Shown: positions 26,027 through 36,500 of the stretch, in pieces
Position numbering within the stretch: position 1 is the stretch's first letter
Layout of the letters: each line of letters opens with the position of its first letter
NCBI RefSeq assembly: GCF_033547095.1
Contig: NZ_CP137852.1
Span: 3,341,501 to 3,405,500, forward strand
Direction: 5' to 3'
Length of the DNA: 64,000 nt
Source of the DNA: Sediminicoccus rosea
GTDB taxonomy: Bacteria; Pseudomonadota; Alphaproteobacteria; Acetobacterales; Acetobacteraceae
Made by a program: the position numbers and the translations under genes
Notes under the pieces: model-generated
What the model was told of the DNA's origin: nothing
The model's input: the letters and a program-made list of their open reading frames with translations, nothing else
The model's database searches: none

Positions 26027-26797
26027 ATGACATCAGACTTCGCAGGCAAGACCGCTCTCATCGTCGGCGGCAGCACCGGCATCGGCCAAGCGACGGCCAG
26101 GCTCATTCTCGAACGAGGCGGCACGGCCGTCCTCGTCGGTCGCGACGAGGCCAAGCTCAGCACCGCCGTGGCCGCGCTCTCCGGCACCGGCCGCGTAGGT
26201 GGCGAGCGTGCCGACATCACGGACCGCAGCGACCTGGAGCGTCTGATCGCGGCCACTGGCCAGGTGGACCTGCTCGTCAATGCCGCTGGCGTCTTCCTGC
26301 CCAAGCCCTTCCTCGATCATGACGAAGCCGATTACGAGCGCTACTTCGCCATCAACAAGGGGCTGTTCTTCCTTACCCAGGCCGTGGCCCGCGGCATGGT
26401 GGCGCGCGGGAGTGGCGGCGCTATCGTCAACATCGGCTCCATGTGGGCGAAGCAGGCGGTGCAGGCCACGCCATCCTCCGCATACTCGATGGCCAAGGCC
26501 GGGCTGCACGCGCTGACCCAGCACCTGGCGATGGAGCTTGCCGAGCACAACATCCGCGTCAACGCGGTCTCGCCCGCCGTGGTGGAGACGCCCATCTACG
26601 AAGCCTTCATCCCGAAGGCCGACGTGCATGGCGCGCTGCAGGGGTTCAACGGCTTCCACCCGATCGGCCGTGTCGGCCAGCCGCACGACGTCGCCGAAGC
26701 CATCGCCTTCCTCCTCTCGCCGCGTGCCGGCTGGGTGACCGGCGCCGTGTGGGACGTGGATGGCGGCGTGATGGCCGGCCGCAACGCCTACGCCTGA
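26027..26797 (+). CDS. SDR family oxidoreductase
   Basis: The 256-residue classical short-chain dehydrogenase has a nucleotide-binding [11 protein letters not shown] loop (residues about 14-24), a VNAAG strand (near residue 85), catalytic Ser in IVNIGSMWA, the YSMAK catalytic Tyr/Lys motif, and [13 protein letters not shown]. The C-terminal [13 protein letters not shown] completes the fold. It would use NAD(P)H to oxidise or reduce an alcohol/ketone. It is likely repressed by the adjacent TetR. Substrate not predictable. Confidence 0.95.
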   Translation: MTSDFAGKTALIVGGSTGIGQATARLILERGGTAVLVGRDEAKLSTAVAALSGTGRVGGERADITDRSDLERLIAATGQVDLLVNAAGVFLPKPFLDHDEADYERYFAINKGLFFLTQAVARGMVARGSGGAIVNIGSMWAKQAVQATPSSAYSMAKAGLHALTQHLAMELAEHNIRVNAVSPAVVETPIYEAFIPKADVHGALQGFNGFHPIGRVGQPHDVAEAIAFLLSPRAGWVTGAVWDVDGGVMAGRNAYA

Positions 26798-26876
26798 CCG
26801 CAAGCGACAAGCGGCGAGGCCCCGACGCATCGCCGCTTCCCGCGACACATTCCCGCCCTGCCCTGAGGAGAACACC

Positions 26877-27557
26877 ATGCGACTGCACGCCGAGTTCGCC
26901 CGTCGCGCCGCCGTCCATGCCGCGCCCGATGCCTGGGTTGCCTCACCGATGCCCGGCGTGGAGCGCCTGATGCTCGACCGCATCGGCGGCGAGGTGGCGC
27001 GCGCCACCTCGCTGGTCCGCTACGCGCCTGGCAGCGCCTTCGCAGGCCACACCCATGCATGCGGGGAGGAGTATCTCGTGCTGGAAGGTGTGTTCCAGGA
27101 CGAGTCCGGCGACCATCCGGTCGGCACCTATGTGCGCAATCCACCGGGCAGCGCGCATGTCCCGGCCTCCGCGCCGGGCTGCACCATCTTCGTCAAGCTT
27201 TGGCAATTCGACCCGGAGGACCTGGCGCCGCTACGGATCGAAACCGGCGCGCTCCCGCGCGTCGATGACCCGCTGCGGCCAGGCGTGCGGCTTGCGCCGC
27301 TCCTGACGCGACGCGACGAGGCCGTGCGCATCGAGGAGTGGGCGCCCGGAACGCGCGCACCGCTTCCCGCGCCGCGTGGGCTCGAACTGCTCGTGCTGGC
27401 AGGCTCGCTCACCGAGGGCGGGGCGACCTTCGGCCTGCACGACTGGCTGCGCCTGCCGCCCGGCCATAGCGGCATCGCCGAGGCGGGGCCCGCGGGCGCG
27501 ACGCTCTGGGTCAAGGCCGGACACCTGGCCGCCATCCGCCTGCCGCCCGGCGCATGA
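26877..27557 (+). CDS. Two-cupin protein (ChrR-like)
   Basis: The 226-residue protein has a cupin motif: ARATSLVRYAPGSAFAGHTH, then CGEEYLVLEGVFQDESG, with His/His/Glu metal ligand candidates. A second cupin half at residues about 125-220 appears to lack the full His set. Proteins of this type resemble the C-terminal domain of anti-sigma factor ChrR, or act as small-molecule dioxygenases. No anti-sigma zinc domain is present here. ATG 26,877 follows GAGGAG. Coupled by ATGA to the amine oxidase gene. Confidence 0.85.
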   Translation: MRLHAEFARRAAVHAAPDAWVASPMPGVERLMLDRIGGEVARATSLVRYAPGSAFAGHTHACGEEYLVLEGVFQDESGDHPVGTYVRNPPGSAHVPASAPGCTIFVKLWQFDPEDLAPLRIETGALPRVDDPLRPGVRLAPLLTRRDEAVRIEEWAPGTRAPLPAPRGLELLVLAGSLTEGGATFGLHDWLRLPPGHSGIAEAGPAGATLWVKAGHLAAIRLPPGA

Positions 27558-28630
27558 GCCTGCCCGTTCCGATCCCGCCCGTCCTCGTCGTTGGCGCAGG
27601 CCTCTCCGGCCTCGCCGCCGCGGCCACGCTGAGCGCGGCGGGGATCGCCGTGCGGGTGGTGGAGGCACGCCCGCGCATCGGTGGGCGGGTGCTGACCGAA
27701 CGGCGCGGGACGGGCGGGCTCGACCTCGGCGCCGCCTGGGTCTGGCCGGACCATCAACCGCTGCTGGCGCGCCGCCTGCGGGAGCTCGGCCTCGCCACGC
27801 TGCCGCAATTCGAGGAAGGCGCCTTCCTGCTGGAGGAACGGTCCGCTGTCCGCCGCCTGGGCTACCCGCGCCGCTACGACGATGCGCGCCGCCTCGCGGG
27901 CGGCATGGCTGCGCTGGCCGAGGCGCTCGCGGCCCGCCTGCCCGATGGCGCCCTCCGGCTCGGCAGCCCGGTGGTGGGCGTCACGCTCGACCCGACGCCG
28001 ACCCTGCTGCTTGCCGACGGGCAACGCCTTGCCGGCCTGGCCGTCATCCTGACGCTGCCGCCGCGCCTGACCGCGCGCCTGACCTTCGCCCCCGCCTTGC
28101 CCGACGACCTGCGGCGGACCCTGCTTGCGCATCCGACCTGGATGGCGCCGCACGCCAAGGCGATCGCGGTCTATGACCGTGCGTTCTGGCGCGAGGCGGG
28201 CCTCGCCGGCACCGCGATGAGCCGGCGTGGTCCGCTGGCGGAAACCGTGGATCTCGGCGCCGGCGGGCTGCACGCGCTCGCGGGCTTCATCGGCTGGCCG
28301 GCGGCGCGGCGTGCCACGGACGCCACCGGGCTTGGGGCGGCGCTGCGCGAGCAACTCGTCCGCCTGTTCGGCCCGGCCGCGGCCATGCCGCGCGAGCTGC
28401 TCATCGAGGATTGGAGTGCCTCGCCCTTCACAGCCGCCCCCGAGGACCTGGCGGGTCCCGCGGGCCATCCCGCGCCCGGGGATCCGCGGCTCGCCCAGGC
28501 GTGGCATGATGGGCGGATCGCCTTCGCCGGCGCCGAGACCTCCGCCGCCAGCCCAGGCCTGGTGGAGGGCGCCCTCGCCGCCGGGGAGCGCGCGGCCAAG
28601 GTGATCGCGCGGTTCCTGGCATCGTCCTGA
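27554..28630 (+). CDS. Flavin-containing amine oxidase
   Basis: The 358-residue protein has an N-terminal FAD site: LVVGAGLSGLAAAATL, then VVEARPRIGGRVLTE, the GG doublet motif of monoamine oxidases. DLGAAWVWPDHQPLL follows. Its C-terminal RIAFAGAETSAASPGLVEGAL is the second FAD motif. It is somewhat shorter than typical monoamine oxidases (about 430-450). Overlaps the cupin gene by ATGA and ends the + strand cluster. Confidence 0.9.
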   Translation: MSLPVPIPPVLVVGAGLSGLAAAATLSAAGIAVRVVEARPRIGGRVLTERRGTGGLDLGAAWVWPDHQPLLARRLRELGLATLPQFEEGAFLLEERSAVRRLGYPRRYDDARRLAGGMAALAEALAARLPDGALRLGSPVVGVTLDPTPTLLLADGQRLAGLAVILTLPPRLTARLTFAPALPDDLRRTLLAHPTWMAPHAKAIAVYDRAFWREAGLAGTAMSRRGPLAETVDLGAGGLHALAGFIGWPAARRATDATGLGAALREQLVRLFGPAAAMPRELLIEDWSASPFTAAPEDLAGPAGHPAPGDPRLAQAWHDGRIAFAGAETSAASPGLVEGALAAGERAAKVIARFLASS

Positions 28631-28660
28631 TCAACAGCCGATGCCGCCGGCCCATGGGCA

Positions 28661-28677
28661 TCCGGGCGAGGCCCGGA
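28661..28677. terminator. Hairpin between convergent genes
   Basis: TCCGGGC-GAG-GCCCGGA forms a perfect 7-bp stem between the amine oxidase stop and the end of the minus-strand GST gene. Symmetric and GC-rich, it could terminate both transcripts; no U-tract is present. Confidence 0.4.
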
Positions 28678-28691
28678 CGTGCGAGCATGGT

Positions 28692-29309
28692 TCAGCCGAT
28701 CGCGGCCAAGCCGCGCCGCACCGCCGGCCTCGCCGCGATGCGGGCCGTCCACTCGGCCAGGCGCGGCATGCCATCCAGCGTCAGCCCGGCGTAGCTGGCC
28801 GAGCGGACCCAGCAGAAATGCGCGATATCGGCCACCGAATAGCCGTGGCCGTCGAGCCACTCCTGCGATGCGAGCCGTGTGTCCAGGACCTGGAGATGGC
28901 GCCGCGCCTCGCCCTGGAAGCGCATGATGGCATGGGGATTGGCCTCCGGCGCGCCGCTCAGGAAGTGCCCGGCATTGCCGAAGTTGGGGCCGAGCCCGCC
29001 CACCTGGAGGAACAGCCAGCCCATGGTGGCCGCCCGTCCCGCGATGCCCGGCCCGATCAGCCCGCCGCGCGTCTCGGCCAGGTGCAGCAGGATCGCGCCG
29101 GACTCGAAGACCGGCACGGGACCATCCGGCACGTCGTGGTCCACGACCGCGGGGATGCGCCCGTTCGGATTGATGGCGAGATACTCCGGGCGCCGCTGGT
29201 CCCCCTGCGCCAGATGCAGGCGGATGACGCGGTAGGGGATGCCGAGCTCCTCTGCCGCGATCGGGATCTTGATGCCGTTGGGCGTCGGCGCGGTATGGAT
29301 GTCCAGCAT
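28692..29309 (-). CDS. Glutathione S-transferase (Nu-like)
   Basis: The 205-residue GST has LDIHTAPTPNGIKIPIAAEE, AINPNGRIPAVVDHDVPDG, VFESGAILLHLAETRGG and C-terminal GHGYSVADIAHFCWVRSA. It is a third member of the same class in this region. ATG 29,309 is chosen with AAGAG seven bases upstream; a TTG at 29,324 would add five residues. It precedes no obvious partner on the same strand except the AhpD-like gene 0.2 kb upstream. Confidence 0.92.
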   Translation of the reverse strand: MLDIHTAPTPNGIKIPIAAEELGIPYRVIRLHLAQGDQRRPEYLAINPNGRIPAVVDHDVPDGPVPVFESGAILLHLAETRGGLIGPGIAGRAATMGWLFLQVGGLGPNFGNAGHFLSGAPEANPHAIMRFQGEARRHLQVLDTRLASQEWLDGHGYSVADIAHFCWVRSASYAGLTLDGMPRLAEWTARIAARPAVRRGLAAIG

Positions 29310-29320
29310 GTCGGGTCTCT

Positions 29321-29443
29321 TCAATGCCCCAGGGGCGTTGCTGCGATGGACGCGCAGACCAACCCGGCCACGCGCCGCTCCAGGGCGAGGATACGCATCT
29401 GCAGCGCGAGGATGGCGCGTGCCGCTTCCTCGACGGGGATCAT
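29321..29443 (-). CDS. Possible small protein (40 residues)
   Basis: A minus-strand frame encodes MIPVEEAARAILALQMRILA... ending TPLGH, an amphipathic helix-like peptide. It fills the gap between the AhpD-like and GST genes, ending just upstream of the GST start. No clear ribosome binding site is seen, and high-GC DNA often yields such frames by chance. Confidence 0.25.
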   Translation of the reverse strand: MIPVEEAARAILALQMRILALERRVAGLVCASIAATPLGH

Positions 29444-29531
29444 CGCGGTGATCGGGCTGTCTTCGTTCTATGGAGGCTCGTCCTTGTCGGGAGGATGCGC
29501 CCCGGCGCGGCGGCCGGGGCGCCGGGATGGC

Positions 29532-30080
29532 TCAGGCGGCGTGCACCTGGACCACGGGGAAGTCGATCTCCGTGCCGCCCACCTCGTTGATGTAGTTGGT
29601 CAGGGTGTTCAGCGCGACATGCAGGACGATCTCGACGATCTGCGCGTCGGAGTAGCCGGCCATCCGCACCGCCGCGAGATCGCTGTCGGCGACATGGCCG
29701 CGCTGCTCCACGACCTTCACCGCGAAGCGCACCGCGGCATCGGCGCGCGGATCGGTGGAGCCGCCGGCGCGGTTCGCGGCGATCTCGGCATCGCTCAGCT
29801 TCGCCATGTTCTTGCCGATGTAGCTGTGCGCCGAGAGGCAGTAGCCGCATCCATTGACCTGCGCGACGGCCAGCGCGATGCGCTCGCGCGTGCTGTGGTC
29901 CAGGATGCCCTTCGCCAGCGCGCCATTCAGGCCGAGATAACCCTCCAGCGCGGCGGGCGAGTTCGCGACCAGGCGGAACAGGTTGGGCACCACGCCGAGC
30001 TGCTTCTGCACGGCATTGAGCAGCGGCTGCGCGGCCTCGGGGGCGGCGGCGACGCTGGCGGGGATGGAAATGCGGGACAT
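29532..30080 (-). CDS. Carboxymuconolactone decarboxylase/AhpD-like protein
   Basis: The 182-residue protein has the AhpD-type motif REIALAV-like segment RERIALAVAQVNGCGYCLSA, with the CxxC pair and a following His (CGYCLSAH). Such proteins act as peroxidase reductants or decarboxylases and are usually trimeric and all-helical. The C-terminal VEIVLHVALNTLTNYINEV supports the family. ATG 30,080 follows GGAGAG. It belongs to the same detoxification neighbourhood as the GSTs and the OsmC fusion. Confidence 0.88.
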   Translation of the reverse strand: MSRISIPASVAAAPEAAQPLLNAVQKQLGVVPNLFRLVANSPAALEGYLGLNGALAKGILDHSTRERIALAVAQVNGCGYCLSAHSYIGKNMAKLSDAEIAANRAGGSTDPRADAAVRFAVKVVEQRGHVADSDLAAVRMAGYSDAQIVEIVLHVALNTLTNYINEVGGTEIDFPVVQVHAA

Positions 30081-30209
30081 GATGGTCTCTCCGTCGTTAG
30101 GTTGACGCGCCAGGCGTGGCGCCCGGCGGTGTGGATTAGCTAGGCCCGGCCGCGTCCCGCCGGAACGCGTATCCGCGGCAAGACACAGTTCCACACGCCG
30201 CAACGGTCC

Positions 30210-31403
30210 TCAGACCGGCAGCGCATGGGTTCGCATCCGCACATCGCCTTCGAGCGTGCGGTGCACCGGGCATTGGTCGGCGATCTCGAGCAGCCGCGCG
30301 CGCTGCGCCGCGTCGAGCGGTCCGATGAGCCGAACGCCGATGCCGATGTGGTCCGCCGTCCCAGTGCCGCCCGTGACCCGTGCCTTGGCGTGATCGAGCT
30401 CGACCTCGACCCCCTCCAGCGGCCACCCCTTGCGGTCGGCGTACATGCGCAGCGTCATCGAGGTGCAGGCGCCGAGCGAAGCGAGCAGTAGGTCGTAGGG
30501 GCCAGGCCCGGTGCCACCGCCGCCGAGCCGCTCCGGCTCGTCAGCCAGGAAGCGGTGTGTGCCGCTTCGGACCTCGTTGCGGAAAGCGCCCGCGCCGGTC
30601 TCGCGCACGAGCACGCCCTCGACCGGCGCAGGGCGTGCGGGCACCGGCAGGTAGGGCTCCGCCCAGGCAAGGATAAGCCGCGCCGCCCGCGCCGCATCGC
30701 CGGGACCGGAGAGGAAGTGATCGGCGCCGTCGAGCGCGACGAGCGTCTTCGGATGCCGGGCCGCAGCCAGGATGCGCTCCGCCTCGTCGGCCTCTACGAC
30801 GGCGTCGGTGGGCGCGTGCAGCACGGCAAGCGGCCGTCCGAGCGCGGCGATGCGCTCAGCCTGGCGGTGCCGTGCGAGGTCCACGACGAAGTCGTGTCCG
30901 ATGGCTAAGCGGCGGCCGCCCAGCACGACCTCGGCGCGGCCCGTAGCCTGGATAGCCGGCAGGGCGCTTTCAAAATGCCGCGTGATGCGCGCGATGTCGA
31001 AGGGCGCGCCAATGGTGACCACCGCACGGATCTCCAACAGGCGCGCCGCCACGGCCAGCACGGCGGCGCCGCCGAAGCTGTGGCCGACCAGCAGCGCGAC
31101 CGGCGCAACGCGTTGCGACAGCGCTGCCGCGGCGGCGGCGATGTCGTCGAGGTTGGAGGTAAAGCTTGTCTCCACGAACTCGCCCTCGCTGCCGCCGATG
31201 CCGGTCATGTCGAAGCGCAGCACGGCCAGCCCGTCCGCCGCCAATGCGCGTGCCAGCCTGATGGCCGCAGTGGAATCCTTCCCGCAGGTGAAGCAGTGCA
31301 CGAGCAGCACGACCGCGCGGGCCGGGCCGGCCAACCGCTCAAGGCGGCCGGACAGGCGCTGCCCGCGCGGGTTGTCGAAGTCGAAGCGCTCGGTGGTTGG
31401 CAT
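30210..31403 (-). CDS. Alpha/beta hydrolase-OsmC fusion protein
   Basis: The 397-residue protein joins two domains. Residues about 1-250 are an alpha/beta hydrolase: VVLLVHCFTCGKDS oxyanion region, nucleophile Ser in LVGHSFGGAA, Asp near APTDAVVEADE and His in LDGADHFLSG. Residues about 265-397 are OsmC-like, with DLLLASLGACTSMTLRMYADRK (first Cys) and ADQCPVHRTL (second Cys), the peroxidase pair that reduces organic hydroperoxides. ATG 31,403 follows GGGAGA. This bifunctional arrangement is known in bacteria. Confidence 0.92.
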   Translation of the reverse strand: MPTTERFDFDNPRGQRLSGRLERLAGPARAVVLLVHCFTCGKDSTAAIRLARALAADGLAVLRFDMTGIGGSEGEFVETSFTSNLDDIAAAAAALSQRVAPVALLVGHSFGGAAVLAVAARLLEIRAVVTIGAPFDIARITRHFESALPAIQATGRAEVVLGGRRLAIGHDFVVDLARHRQAERIAALGRPLAVLHAPTDAVVEADEAERILAAARHPKTLVALDGADHFLSGPGDAARAARLILAWAEPYLPVPARPAPVEGVLVRETGAGAFRNEVRSGTHRFLADEPERLGGGGTGPGPYDLLLASLGACTSMTLRMYADRKGWPLEGVEVELDHAKARVTGGTGTADHIGIGVRLIGPLDAAQRARLLEIADQCPVHRTLEGDVRMRTHALPV

Positions 31404-31504
31404 GGTGTGTTCTCCCTGCGGCGAGATGGTCACGACGCGCCGCTGCGACGCTTGCGTGCCTTGGCGGCACGGGAACAGCGTGGCCGCGGCGCCCGATTGC
31501 CACG

Positions 31505-31870
31505 TCAGCTGCGGAGGCGGCGCAGCAGCGTGATGGGGGACAGGTCCGAGGACGGGGTCGGTGTGACGTAGACCACCGAGGAGCGCTCACCCGTGCCCAC
31601 GGCCAGCGGCACACGGCCGTCCGTGCGATGCTGTGCGTATTGCGCGTTGAGGTGCGTCAGCTCGAGGTTTTCCGAGTGGAGGTTGCGAACGCGGACGGCA
31701 CCGCCGCCCACGATGTTGCCGTGGGGGCCTGGGCCGTATGCGATGGAGAGGCCTTCGCCGCTGCCGGTCAGGTGGGGATAGGAGGCGGCCTCCTGCGAGA
31801 AGGCGGCCTGGCTGATGGCCGTGCATGCTGCGAGGGCGCCGGCGAGAGCGAGGTTGCGTAGGGTGCGCAT
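31505..31870 (-). CDS. Exported small protein of unknown function
   Basis: The 121-residue product has a signal peptide: MRTLRNLALAGALAACTAIS, with a possible lipobox LAAC at residues 13-16, or cleavage after SQA near residue 22. The mature part is polar with Gly-rich turns (GPGPHGNIVGGGAVRVRN) and no Cys pairs. It is transcribed divergently from the LysR gene, which may regulate it. No family was recognised. Confidence 0.65.
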   Translation of the reverse strand: MRTLRNLALAGALAACTAISQAAFSQEAASYPHLTGSGEGLSIAYGPGPHGNIVGGGAVRVRNLHSENLELTHLNAQYAQHRTDGRVPLAVGTGERSSVVYVTPTPSSDLSPITLLRRLRS

Positions 31871-32016
31871 GGTATTGTCCGTTCCGTGTCTGCTTCGGAG
31901 GTCAAGAGCGCCCTCTGGTAGTACAGAGATGGACCTATCGCGTCGCCGCGATAATCTGCGGTTTCGGCAAGAGTGCCTTTCCGGTCGCACAAGCTACGCC
32001 AAACCAGGAGACGGGG

Positions 32017-32979
32017 ATGGATCGCCTACAGACGCTGGGAGTCTTCGTCGCCGTCGCAGAGGCCGGAAGCTTTACTCGCGCCGCGGCCAGGCTCCAGCTG
32101 TCGCCGCCCGTCGTCACGCGCGCGGTGGCCGCTTTGGAGGAGCGGCTCGGCGTACGGCTGTTGAACAGAACGACGCGCAGCGTCGTGCCGACTGATGCCG
32201 GCCTGCGACTGCTGGAGAGCGCGCGCGTGTTGCTGCAACAGGTCGACGCCGCCGAGAGGGAAGCCGTTGGTGAGACGGCTGCCCCCAGCGGCAAGCTGAC
32301 GGTCAGTGCATCCGTCACGTTTGGGCGGCGCGCAGTTGCCCCCATCGTCATGGAATTCCTGCGGGACCATCCCCGCGTCTCGGCATCGCTCATCCTCGTC
32401 GACCGAACCGTCAGCCTGGTCGAGGAAGGCGTGGACGTCGCCGTGCGGATTGGCGAGCTGCCGGATTCAAGCTTGATCGCAAGGCAGATCGGCCGTGTGC
32501 AGCGGCTGCTCGTGGCGAGCCCTGCCTACCTTGCGCGACGCGGTGTGCCGAAGGATCCCGCGGACCTACGTGCGCATGACGTGATCGCCTTCACGGGGCT
32601 CATGCCGAACCGTGAGTGGCGCTTCGTGCGCGACGGCCGCAGCGCGGCTGTGCGGTTCGCGCCGCGCATAGAAGTGAATGACGAGGCAGCCGCCATCGCG
32701 GCGGCCGAGGCGGGAGACGGGATCACTGTTTCCCTCTGCTACATGGTGGCCGAGGCGCTCAACAGCGGCCGGCTCGTTCCGGTGCTCCACGAGGTAACGC
32801 CGCCACCACTGCCGGTGCAGTTGGTCTATCCGCAGGCTCGCCTTGTTACGCCAAAAGTCCGCGCTTTCGTGGACCTCGCCGCACGGCGACTGCGGGAGCG
32901 CCTCTCAGTCGACCTCGCCATCCATAACGGCGCCGTCGGCGAGGGCGACAAAGTGGCTGAAGCCGGGGCGAATGACTGA
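32017..32979 (+). CDS. LysR family transcriptional regulator
   Basis: The 320-residue protein has a typical LysR HTH (LGVFVAVAEAGSFTRAAARL, then VTRAVAALEERLGVRLLNRT) and a two-lobed effector domain beginning about residue 90 (GKLTVSASVTFGRRAVAPIV). The RIGELPDSSLIARQIG segment is common in regulators of oxidoreductase genes. ATG 32,017 is preceded by AGGAG at six bases. It is divergent from the exported protein gene at 31,870; the 146-bp intergenic region would hold its binding site. Confidence 0.93.
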   Translation: MDRLQTLGVFVAVAEAGSFTRAAARLQLSPPVVTRAVAALEERLGVRLLNRTTRSVVPTDAGLRLLESARVLLQQVDAAEREAVGETAAPSGKLTVSASVTFGRRAVAPIVMEFLRDHPRVSASLILVDRTVSLVEEGVDVAVRIGELPDSSLIARQIGRVQRLLVASPAYLARRGVPKDPADLRAHDVIAFTGLMPNREWRFVRDGRSAAVRFAPRIEVNDEAAAIAAAEAGDGITVSLCYMVAEALNSGRLVPVLHEVTPPPLPVQLVYPQARLVTPKVRAFVDLAARRLRERLSVDLAIHNGAVGEGDKVAEAGAND

Positions 32980-33545
32980 CGCGAACAAGCAGTGTTCAGG
33001 TGACGGCGTTCATCGCGGGCCTGGTAGCCAGCCTGGGCAGCACCTGATTTACGTCGCACTGTGTCGTGCCGACACGCCCTGTGCGAAGCACCGCATCTTC
33101 CGTGTACGGCGGGATGCCCTCAGAGAAGGTTGGATCCCGGTTCCCACCGCTGCTCCAGTCGGTTTCCCAACCTCACATTTCCCTTCCTTTATTTTCGATG
33201 TGAACCGCAGGTTTCCTGGGGTTTTGCCGCGATGGCTTGAGGGTTGGAGAACGCAACGACCGGCCTTTGCGTCTCCCCAGGGCCATTCTCTCTCCGAAGC
33301 TCGGGACTTGGGCGATTCAGTCTACAAGCTCCAACCCGCTGTAAACGCTATAATTTGGTGCCGCCGCGCCGGCCTTTGGTTGGGGGTGAGACCGCTCGGG
33401 CGAAGGCCACCCGGCTCCAACTTCACGGGAACAGGCCCGAGCTTGCCGAGGTGCCGTCGAAATTCCTCGCCGTCACGTCTTCGATCACTGCGCAATCCGC
33501 TTTCGTTTCTGTATTCTCCCGCCTGAGTTGCAGGGGGAATCGAGT
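32980..33545. other. AT-richer intergenic stretch before the restriction operon
   Basis: No gene is supported in these 566 bases; frames crossing it lack starts and family-like sequence. The DNA is visibly less GC-rich than its surroundings. A TATAAT at 33,349-33,354 could be a -10 element about 190 bases before the Mod gene, but no good -35 is found at the right distance. AGGGGGA (33,531-33,537) is the likely RBS of Mod. The change in composition may mark the edge of an acquired island. Confidence 0.45.
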
Positions 33546-36500
33546 ATGGCGGGTCGGCGGCGGGCACAGCCCTCAGGACAACAGGGCGCGCTGCCGGTCG
33601 AGGACTATCGCCATGCTGGCGCCACCCGCCCCAACAACCCGCCCGCCGCCATGGCCGCCGAGGGGCGCACGCCGCCGGCGCCGCGGACCAGCTATGCCTA
33701 TTCTCCCCGCCTCGATCCGGCGCTGCGGGCCGACCCCTCCGGCCGGGCGGACGCACTGCCGCCGCTGCTGGAGAAGGCGACGCGGGAGAAGCTGACCCCC
33801 GAGGAGGCCGCCCTGCTGGCCGAAGCACTTCGGCGGCATGAGCCCTGGCTGGAATGGGCAGGTAAGCGGGAGACACCTGGCTTCGCAGTGGACCCGGTGG
33901 CGCTGCACATCCATGAGCGCGTGAGCACCCAGGCCATCCTACGAGCGGCGGCCCGGCAGGATGTGACGCGCGACCTATTCGCCGACCCAACACTGTCCTA
34001 TGCGCAGGCGGTCAAGTTCTATCAGCACGACGTGGACTGGGCGAACCGGTTGATCCTGGGCGACAGCCTGCAGGTGATGGCCAGCTTAGGGCAGCGCGAA
34101 AATCTCGCCGGCAAGGTCCAGATGATCTACCTGGACCCGCCCTACGGCATTCGCTTTGGCAGCAATTTCCAGCCGGAAACAGGCAAACGGACAGTTTCGG
34201 ACCGTGAGTCCGACTTGACCCGCGAGCCCGAGATGGTGCGCGCCTATCGCGACACTTGGCGCCTTGGGGTGCACTCCTACCTCGCGTACCTGCGCGATCG
34301 GCTTGTCGTGGCACGATCCCTACTGGCTGATACCGGGAGTATCTTTGTCCAAATCGGCGATGAAAATGTGCATAGAGTACGGGCGTTGCTCGACGAGATT
34401 TTTGGGTCTGAGAACTTTATCAGCCTAATAACAGTTAAGAAAACCGGAGGCCAAACCTCTGAAACACTTTCGGCAGTATCGGATTACATAATATTTTACT
34501 GCAAGGACAGGCGCAATTTCTTCTTCAAGCCCCCACTGCTGGAGTTGAAAGCCGGTCAGGGGGCAACCACGGGCGAACGATACGACCAAGTGCAGCTGCC
34601 AGATGGACAAGAACGCCGAGCAACAGAAAGCGACCTCGACGCCACTGATGTTCGGTTTTTCCAGCTTACATCCACGTCGTCTAACCGTCCCGCACGTGAG
34701 CACGAGCGGATTGAAATACCGTTTGAGGGGCGCGCATTTCCGCCTCCTGATGGACGGACGTGGTCAACGACCCCAACGGGCATGGAAAGGCTCATTCGTG
34801 CTGGCCGAATAACCGGTGGGGGCAAGACCCTGAGGTTTCGCCGATACCTTCAAGATTTTGCCGCAACGACTATCGGGAACTTCTGGTCTGATGTGGCAGG
34901 CGCAACCGATAAAAGTTATGTAGTAGAAACTAATCCACGAGTGATTGAGCGATGCATGCTCATGACGACTAGGCCCGGCGACATTGTTCTTGATGCAACT
35001 TGCGGTTCAGGAACTACGGCCTTCGTTGCTGAACAGTGGGGCCGCCGCTGGATCACGATCGACACTTCGCGCGTTGCGGTGGCAATCGCACGTCAGCGCC
35101 TTCTGACGGCCAAGTTCGATCACTACCGGCTCAAGGACGAAGCCAAGGGGTTGGCCGAAGGTTTCGTCTGCAAGACAGTGCCGCACATCATGCTGCGATC
35201 CATCGCGCAGAACGCCGCCCTCGACCCGATCTTCACCAAGCACGACCCCATCCTCGACGCGCGCCTCAACGACCTGAACACGGCCCTCGCCACCGTTGGC
35301 AGCAACCAGCGCAGCCACCTGGCAGGTAAGCTGATCACTAAACAGAAGGCGGAGGGCAAACGCGCCATCACCGAGGCCGACCGCCGCCGCTGGGACCTGC
35401 CGAAGGCCCCGGATGGCTTCCAGCACTGGACCGCTCCCTTCGACACCGACCCGGATCATCCGGAAAACCTGGCCCAGGCGATCACCGCCTACCGCGCGGC
35501 GTGGCGCGCAAAGCAGGAGGAGGTGGACAAGGCTATCGCCGACGCGGCCGAACCGGAGGATCTGCTGGATCAGCCGCAGGTGGTCCGAGGCATCACGCGC
35601 GTCTCAGGCCCCTTCACGGTGGAAGCCGTGCAACCCGCGGAAACCAGCCTCGACGAAGCGGCGCACGAAAGCCCGATCGACGGCGCGCCGGAAAGCCTCG
35701 ACGAGACTTTCGCCGGCGATGCCGCGGGCCGTGCCGCCGCGGAGCCGCAGAACGCCGAAGCCTATCTCGACCAGATGTTGCGCCTGCTGAAAATGGACGG
35801 GGTGCGCTTTCTCGACAATCGCGTGATGAAGTTCTCCCGCCTCGAGCCACTCGGCGCTCGCTCCCAGGCCATTCACGCCGAAGGGCGCTGGGCACTGGAA
35901 GGCGAGACGGACGCGGACCCTGAGGGACGCGCCACGGTCGCCATCGCCTTCGGGCCGCAATACGGACCGGTCACCGCCAAGCAGGTGGAGCAACTGATCC
36001 GCGCCACGTCGCGCCGCGGCTATGACGAGCTGGTCATTGCCGGCTTCGCTTTCGATGGCGCCGCGCAGGCGGCGATCGAGGAGGCCGAGCACCCCGAGCT
36101 TCGTGTCCACATGGCCAATATCCGGCCCGACGTGAATCCGGGCATGGCCGGCCTGCTGAAGGATGCCCCGGCCGCGCAGCTCTTCACCGTCTTCGGCAAG
36201 CCGCGTTCGACCCTGGAATCGATCGGCAAGGATGAATGGCGCGTGGTGATGGAGGGCGTGGACATCTACGACCCCGTCTCCAACACGGTCACGCCCAGCC
36301 GCGCCGACAAGGTGGCCGCCTGGTTCGTGGACAGCGACTACGACGGCCGCAGCTTCTGCATCACCCAGGCCTTCTTCCCGGACAAGGACGCATGGTCGAA
36401 GCTGAGCGCCGCGCTGAAGGGCGTGGTGGATGAGGAAGCCTTCGCCGCCCTCTCCGGCACCGTCAGCCTGCCCTTCCCGAAGGGGCAGCACGCCTGCGTC

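Noticed and set aside
33349-33354. TATAAT as promoter of the restriction operon
   Set aside because: No -35 hexamer at 16-18 bases; kept only as a note in the gap entry.
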